Assembly (NCBI GenBank): GCA_965221405.1
Contig: CBDCSE010000001.1
Location: 744,001 to 808,000 of the forward strand
Direction: 5' to 3'
DNA from: JAPOUP01 sp965221405
GTDB taxonomy: Bacteria; Pseudomonadota; Alphaproteobacteria; Rhodobacterales; Rhodobacteraceae
DNA: 64,000 nt
Shown: in pieces, positions 63,658 to 64,000 of the stretch
Layout: every line of letters begins with the position of its first letter
Numbering within the stretch: position 1 is the stretch's first letter
Made by a program: the position numbers and the translations under genes
The notes under the pieces: model-generated
What the model saw: the letters and a program-made list of their open reading frames with translations, nothing else
What the model was told of the DNA's origin: nothing
Databases searched by the model: none

Positions 63658-64000
63658 GAGAATTCTCCCCTTGGTTTGAGTTAGTTACGTGAGATCCGGA
63701 CACATCAGACCGGCCCATCGCCAGTCGGAAGTAAGTCCCGAAGTTTCGGGTAAGGTGGTCGGTCAGGATTTTGACGGCCCGGTCGGAGTCCTTATCGAGT
63801 ATCGCCGACACAATCTCGCGATGCTCTTGGTTGCTGGCCGTGTTGTGCCTCTCAAGGTCCGGCAACACCGCCCGATTTTTCATCAGTCGCTCAACGAAGG
63901 TGTCATGCAGCGCCGTGAAGATCGGATTGCCCGGAATTTCGGCGAGCACACGGTGGAACCTTACATCCGCGTCGCGAAAGGCCTCGATTTCCCCAACGCT
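63650..64000 (-). CDS. GntR-family regulator, FCD domain (partial, cut by window)
   Basis: Only the C-terminal 116 residues are in the window; the DNA-binding winged helix lies beyond 64000. The visible part is an FCD (FadR C-terminal) ligand domain: DVRFHRVLAEIPGNPIF, HNTASNQEHREIVSAILDKDSDRAVKILTDHLTRNF. The Asp and three His that bind metal in this family are in place (D/H in DVRFH, H in EHREI, H in DHLTRNF). It is first in the operon, its stop overlaps the binding protein start, and it probably controls the ABC-sulfatase genes in response to the imported compound. Confidence 0.85.
   Translation of the reverse strand, partial: SVGEIEAFRDADVRFHRVLAEIPGNPIFTALHDTFVERLMKNRAVLPDLERHNTASNQEHREIVSAILDKDSDRAVKILTDHLTRNFGTYFRLAMGRSDVSGSHVTNSNQGENSHE

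Noticed and set aside
1..64000. CRISPR arrays
   Set aside because: No series of regularly spaced direct repeats was seen; the only tight tandem repeat is the coding 36-bp repeat at 35588-35679.

Overview
The window looks like the chromosome of an alphaproteobacterium, most likely Rhodobacterales. Evidence: the sarcosine oxidase order soxB-soxD-soxA-soxG, a five-step hut pathway through HutF and HutG, DUF983 beside a NUDIX hydrolase, DUF2783 behind a flavin monooxygenase, and many ABC/TRAP uptake systems, all in GC-rich DNA. Coding density is low for this group. There are several insertion sequences, frameshifted or truncated genes and long stretches without genes, which suggests relaxed selection, perhaps in a host-associated lineage (inference).

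Layout. 1-7 kb: end of an FAD monooxygenase with its DUF2783 partner, then soxBDAG on the minus strand. 7-9.4 kb: a decayed mobile region with an ISNCY-type transposase tail and an AAA+ ATPase that may have partnered a lost transposase. 9.4-12.9 kb: a polar amino acid ABC importer. 13.6-14.8 kb: a DinB-like protein and dtd. 15.2-24.3 kb: a dipeptide-type ABC importer whose M20 peptidase gene has been separated from it by an ISKra4-family element, itself interrupted by an IS5-family element. 24.7-26.7 kb: an ECF sigma factor, probable anti-sigma and metal-sensor-like protein, with an EF-hand gene carrying an in-frame TGA. 27-30.2 kb: DUF983, NUDIX, a DMT permease and a frameshifted desaturase. 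31.2-33.1 kb: metG and tRNA-Ser(GCU). 33.1-39.3 kb: an accessory block beside that tRNA (IS630 remnant, Rpn-type nuclease, single-chain type IIG restriction-modification protein). 39.5-42.6 kb: ychF, a PhnB-like protein and trpA. 42.8-50.1 kb: the complete hut locus, hutC-hutF divergent from hutI-hutH-hutG-hutU. 50.2-54.8 kb: a TakP-type TRAP transporter and an lldD-type flavin dehydrogenase, probably for lactate or another 2-hydroxy acid. 55.3-64 kb: one minus-strand operon with an FCD-type GntR regulator (cut by the window edge), a binding protein, two permeases, two ATPases and two sulfatases.

The most unusual object is the binding protein at 62086-63657. Its sequence is in circularly permuted order: the half that is C-terminal in this family directly follows the signal peptide, and the family's N-terminal half comes last. 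The canonical homologue at 18843-20312 in the same window gives a direct internal comparison. The permuted protein belongs to an operon with two sulfatases that lack signal peptides, which suggests import of a sulfated compound followed by cytoplasmic desulfation.
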